A stretch of DNA of 64,000 bases. It comes from Mesorhizobium australicum WSM2073. Its GTDB lineage: Bacteria; Pseudomonadota; Alphaproteobacteria; Rhizobiales; Rhizobiaceae. Below, one piece after another: positions 62,079 through 64,000 of the stretch. The DNA lies in contig NC_019973.1 of the NCBI RefSeq assembly GCF_000230995.2, forward strand, positions 3,672,001 through 3,736,000, read 5' to 3'. The notes under the pieces are model-generated. The model worked only from the letters and a program-made list of their open reading frames with translations, was not told the DNA's origin and ran no database searches. The position numbers were made by a program, and so were the translations under genes. Numbering within the stretch: the stretch's first letter is position 1; each line of letters opens with the position of its first letter.

Positions 62079-63458
62079 ATGACCTATCAGAATTATTCGC
62101 TGAAGCAGCTTCAGCAGATCGACGCCGCGCATCACCTGCATCCCTTCACCGACCATAAGGAGCTGCGTGAGGCAGGCGCCCGCGTCATCACCCGCGCCAA
62201 TGGCCCGTTCATCTACGATTCCGAAGGGACGGAACTGCTGGACGGCATGGCCGGCCTGTGGTGCGTCAATATCGGCTATGGCCGCGACGAGCTGGCCGAG
62301 GCCGCCTATGCACAGATGAAGGAACTGCCTTACTACAATTCCTTCTTCAAATGCTCGACGCCGACGCCGGTGCTGTTGTCGAAGAAGCTGGCCGAGATCG
62401 CACCACGCAACGTGAATCAGGTGTTTTACGGCTCGTCCGGATCGGAGGCCAACGACACCGCCTTGCGCCTGGTGCGCCATTACTGGGTGCTTGAGGGTAA
62501 GCCGGAGAAGAACCGCGTCATTTCGCGCAAGATGGCCTATCACGGCTCGACCATTGCCGGCACTTCGCTCGGCGGCATGGATGCCATGCACAAGCAGCTC
62601 AACGGTGCGGTGCCCAACATCGTCCATGTGATGATGCCCTATGCCTACGAGCTGGCTCTGCCGGGCGAAAGCGACCACGATTTCGGCCTGCGCGCGGCAA
62701 AGTCCGTCGAGGATGCCATCCTCGAGGCCGGTGCCGACAAGGTCGCGGCCTTCATCGGCGAGCCGGTGATGGGCGCGGGCGGCGTCAAGATACCGCCGGC
62801 GAGCTACTGGCCCGAAGTGCAGCGCATCTGCCGCAAATACGATGTGCTTTTGATGCTGGACGAGGTCATTACCGGCTATGGCCGCACAGGTGAGTGGTTC
62901 GCGGCGCAGACCTTCGGCATCGAAGCGGACACCATCACCACGGCCAAGGCGCTGACCTCGGGCTATCAGCCTCTTTCGGCGCTGCTGGTTGGCGACCGCA
63001 TTGCCTCGACGCTGGTCGAGAAGGGCGGCGAGTTCAACCATGGCTACACCTATTCGGGGCATCCAGTGGCTTGCGCCGTGGCCTTGAAGAACCTGGAGAT
63101 CATCGAGAGGGAAGGGCTGGTCGACCGTGTCAGGAACGACACCGGACCTTATTTCGCTAGCGCGTTGCAGGAGCGTATTGCCGGGCATGACCTGGTCGGC
63201 GAGGTGCGCTCGATCGGCCTGATGGGCGCGATCGAGATCGTCAAGGACAAGGCGACGAAGGAGCGCTTCCTGCCGTCGGGGAGTGCCGCGGTGACGGTGC
63301 GCGACCACGCGATCGCCAACGGCATGATGCTGCGCGCCACCGGCGACACGATGATCCTGTCGCCGCCGCTGATCTGGACCCGCGATACGATCGACATGGC
63401 TTGCGAGCGCATCGGCAAGGCGCTCGACCTGGCACAGGCGGACCTGCGCAAGCGATAG
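62079..63458 (+). CDS. Class-III omega-aminotransferase (aspartate aminotransferase family)
   Basis: 459 aa. YGSSGSEANDTALRLVRHYW near 115, the aspartate motif LLMLDEVITGYGRTGEW near 256, and the PLP lysine in TAKALTSGYQPLSA near 287. Matches putrescine or beta-alanine:pyruvate type aminotransferases (SpuC/OapT-like), which use pyruvate as acceptor. The start MTYQNYSLKQ has AGAGGAAAGA upstream. Substrate probably a diamine or omega-amino acid. Different from the sugar-cluster aminotransferase at 12156. Confidence 0.88.
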   Translation: MTYQNYSLKQLQQIDAAHHLHPFTDHKELREAGARVITRANGPFIYDSEGTELLDGMAGLWCVNIGYGRDELAEAAYAQMKELPYYNSFFKCSTPTPVLLSKKLAEIAPRNVNQVFYGSSGSEANDTALRLVRHYWVLEGKPEKNRVISRKMAYHGSTIAGTSLGGMDAMHKQLNGAVPNIVHVMMPYAYELALPGESDHDFGLRAAKSVEDAILEAGADKVAAFIGEPVMGAGGVKIPPASYWPEVQRICRKYDVLLMLDEVITGYGRTGEWFAAQTFGIEADTITTAKALTSGYQPLSALLVGDRIASTLVEKGGEFNHGYTYSGHPVACAVALKNLEIIEREGLVDRVRNDTGPYFASALQERIAGHDLVGEVRSIGLMGAIEIVKDKATKERFLPSGSAAVTVRDHAIANGMMLRATGDTMILSPPLIWTRDTIDMACERIGKALDLAQADLRKR

Positions 63459-63469
63459 GAGCAAACCTC

Positions 63470-63501
63470 GATTGGGCGTTTTTGCGAAGAAACGCCCAAT
63501 C
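63470..63501 (+). terminator. Hairpin terminator after the aminotransferase gene
   Basis: GATTGGGCGTTT / AAACGCCCAATC, 12-bp arms with an 8-nt loop, 11 nt after the stop. Little U-tract follows. Confidence 0.6.
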
Positions 63502-63592
63502 CCGGAAATATGCGCTATGAGCGGGAACGAATTTCGCCTTCGGCGCGTAATGTAAGGGGCGGCCGATCCGGCCGCGACAGGGGATTGCCCAC

Positions 63593-63958
63593 ATGAGAAA
63601 GACCGGCAAAAGCCGACGCGTGCAAGAGGCGGCCAGCCTTGGCGCGGACCTGATGCTGGCGCCGCTGGTGGTGATGATGCGGCTGCCGCTGATGGCCATG
63701 GAGGCGCGAAGCGGCGAGCCCTGGAGCGCGGAGACGGCAATGGCTGTCAGCGAGAAGACCGTCGCCATGGCCGAGGGCGCGCTTGCGGCGCAAATGTCTT
63801 TCCTGCAATCGGCGTCACGTTTCTGGCCGGAGGTTCTCTCGGGTCGAACGCCGTCGCTGTTCAACGGCGTCGCGGCCGAACGGTCGATCAGCGCAGCGCT
63901 GAAGCCGGCCGGCCGCGCGGTGAGGGCAAATTTTCGCCGCCTTTCCACAAAGGGTTGA
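63593..63958 (+). CDS. 121-aa hypothetical protein
   Basis: AGGGGA Shine-Dalgarno precedes the ATG. Basic N-terminus, then a hydrophobic methionine-rich segment LMLAPLVVMMRLPLMAMEA (about 20-38) that could be a membrane or amphipathic helix, then an alanine-rich helix and a basic C-terminus. Slightly like phasin-type proteins in its amphipathic pattern, but I do not recognise it. Last gene in the window. Confidence 0.65.
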   Translation: MRKTGKSRRVQEAASLGADLMLAPLVVMMRLPLMAMEARSGEPWSAETAMAVSEKTVAMAEGALAAQMSFLQSASRFWPEVLSGRTPSLFNGVAAERSISAALKPAGRAVRANFRRLSTKG

Positions 63959-64000
63959 GGCGGAAGCCCCGGAACTTTTTTGCGCATCGTCGAAGTCTTG

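Overview
The window is high-GC chromosomal DNA from an aerobic alphaproteobacterium of the Rhizobiales, most likely Mesorhizobium or a close relative. The basis is a heterotetrameric sarcosine oxidase operon, two arginine-rich DUF1127 mini-proteins, a GlxA/GbdR-type AraC regulator, dispersed palindromic repeats of the RIME type and the overall protein character. The genus is an inference; no rRNA, tRNA, CRISPR array, phage or insertion sequence was recognised.

Layout. 1-4424: soxB-soxD-soxA (sarcosine oxidase), minus strand, soxA cut by the window edge. 4.6-7.6 kb: a large MscS-type channel and a small secreted protein. 7.7-15.6 kb: a seven-gene plus-strand cluster (HAD-UbiA fusion, DprE1-like oxidase, small EamA transporter, sugar epimerase, class-III aminotransferase, multi-membrane GT-C-like protein, FkbM methyltransferase) that reads as a polyprenyl-phosphate-pentose pathway for surface glycans. 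15.8-18.3 kb: a dimethylglycine-dehydrogenase-like flavoprotein. 18.4-23 kb: a DUF1194 protein, a complete ABC importer and a convergent GlxA-family regulator. 23-26.7 kb: small genes (44-aa protein, two DUF1127 proteins), a LysR regulator and an HSL-type hydrolase. 26.9-39 kb: a corrinoid/folate methyl-transfer island (RACo-like activator, pterin-binding methyltransferase, MetF, MetV, PF13769 protein, formyltransferase, DUF1638 protein, corrinoid protein, MttB, Fe-S protein). 39-44.6 kb: housekeeping-like genes and an ECF sigma/VWA pair. 44.6-47.9 kb: betaine-homocysteine methyltransferase, an XRE regulator and a fatty-acid desaturase. 48-54.9 kb: an operon-like minus-strand run of a second MttB, a DUF559 protein, a DMGDH-like flavoprotein and a DddP-like M24 enzyme, with a PhnD-like binding protein converging on it. 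55-64 kb: a phospholipase-D-like protein, tandem MFS carriers, prolyl oligopeptidase, an omega-aminotransferase and a hypothetical.

The main theme is stripping and re-use of methyl groups from betaines. Glycine betaine can donate methyl groups by Bmt (to homocysteine) or by MttB-type corrinoid methyltransferases (to folate through the corrinoid protein and the pterin-binding enzyme). Dimethylglycine and sarcosine are then oxidised by the DMGDH-like and Sox enzymes, and MetF/MetV plus the formyltransferase handle the folate-bound carbon. Two shared DNA motifs tie scattered parts together: a GTCGCAAA half-site (upstream of the GlxA-type regulator itself, the DMGDH-like gene, the MetF/MetV operon and the corrinoid-protein/MttB divergent promoter) and an ATAAAGA palindrome upstream of both Bmt and the pterin-binding methyltransferase.
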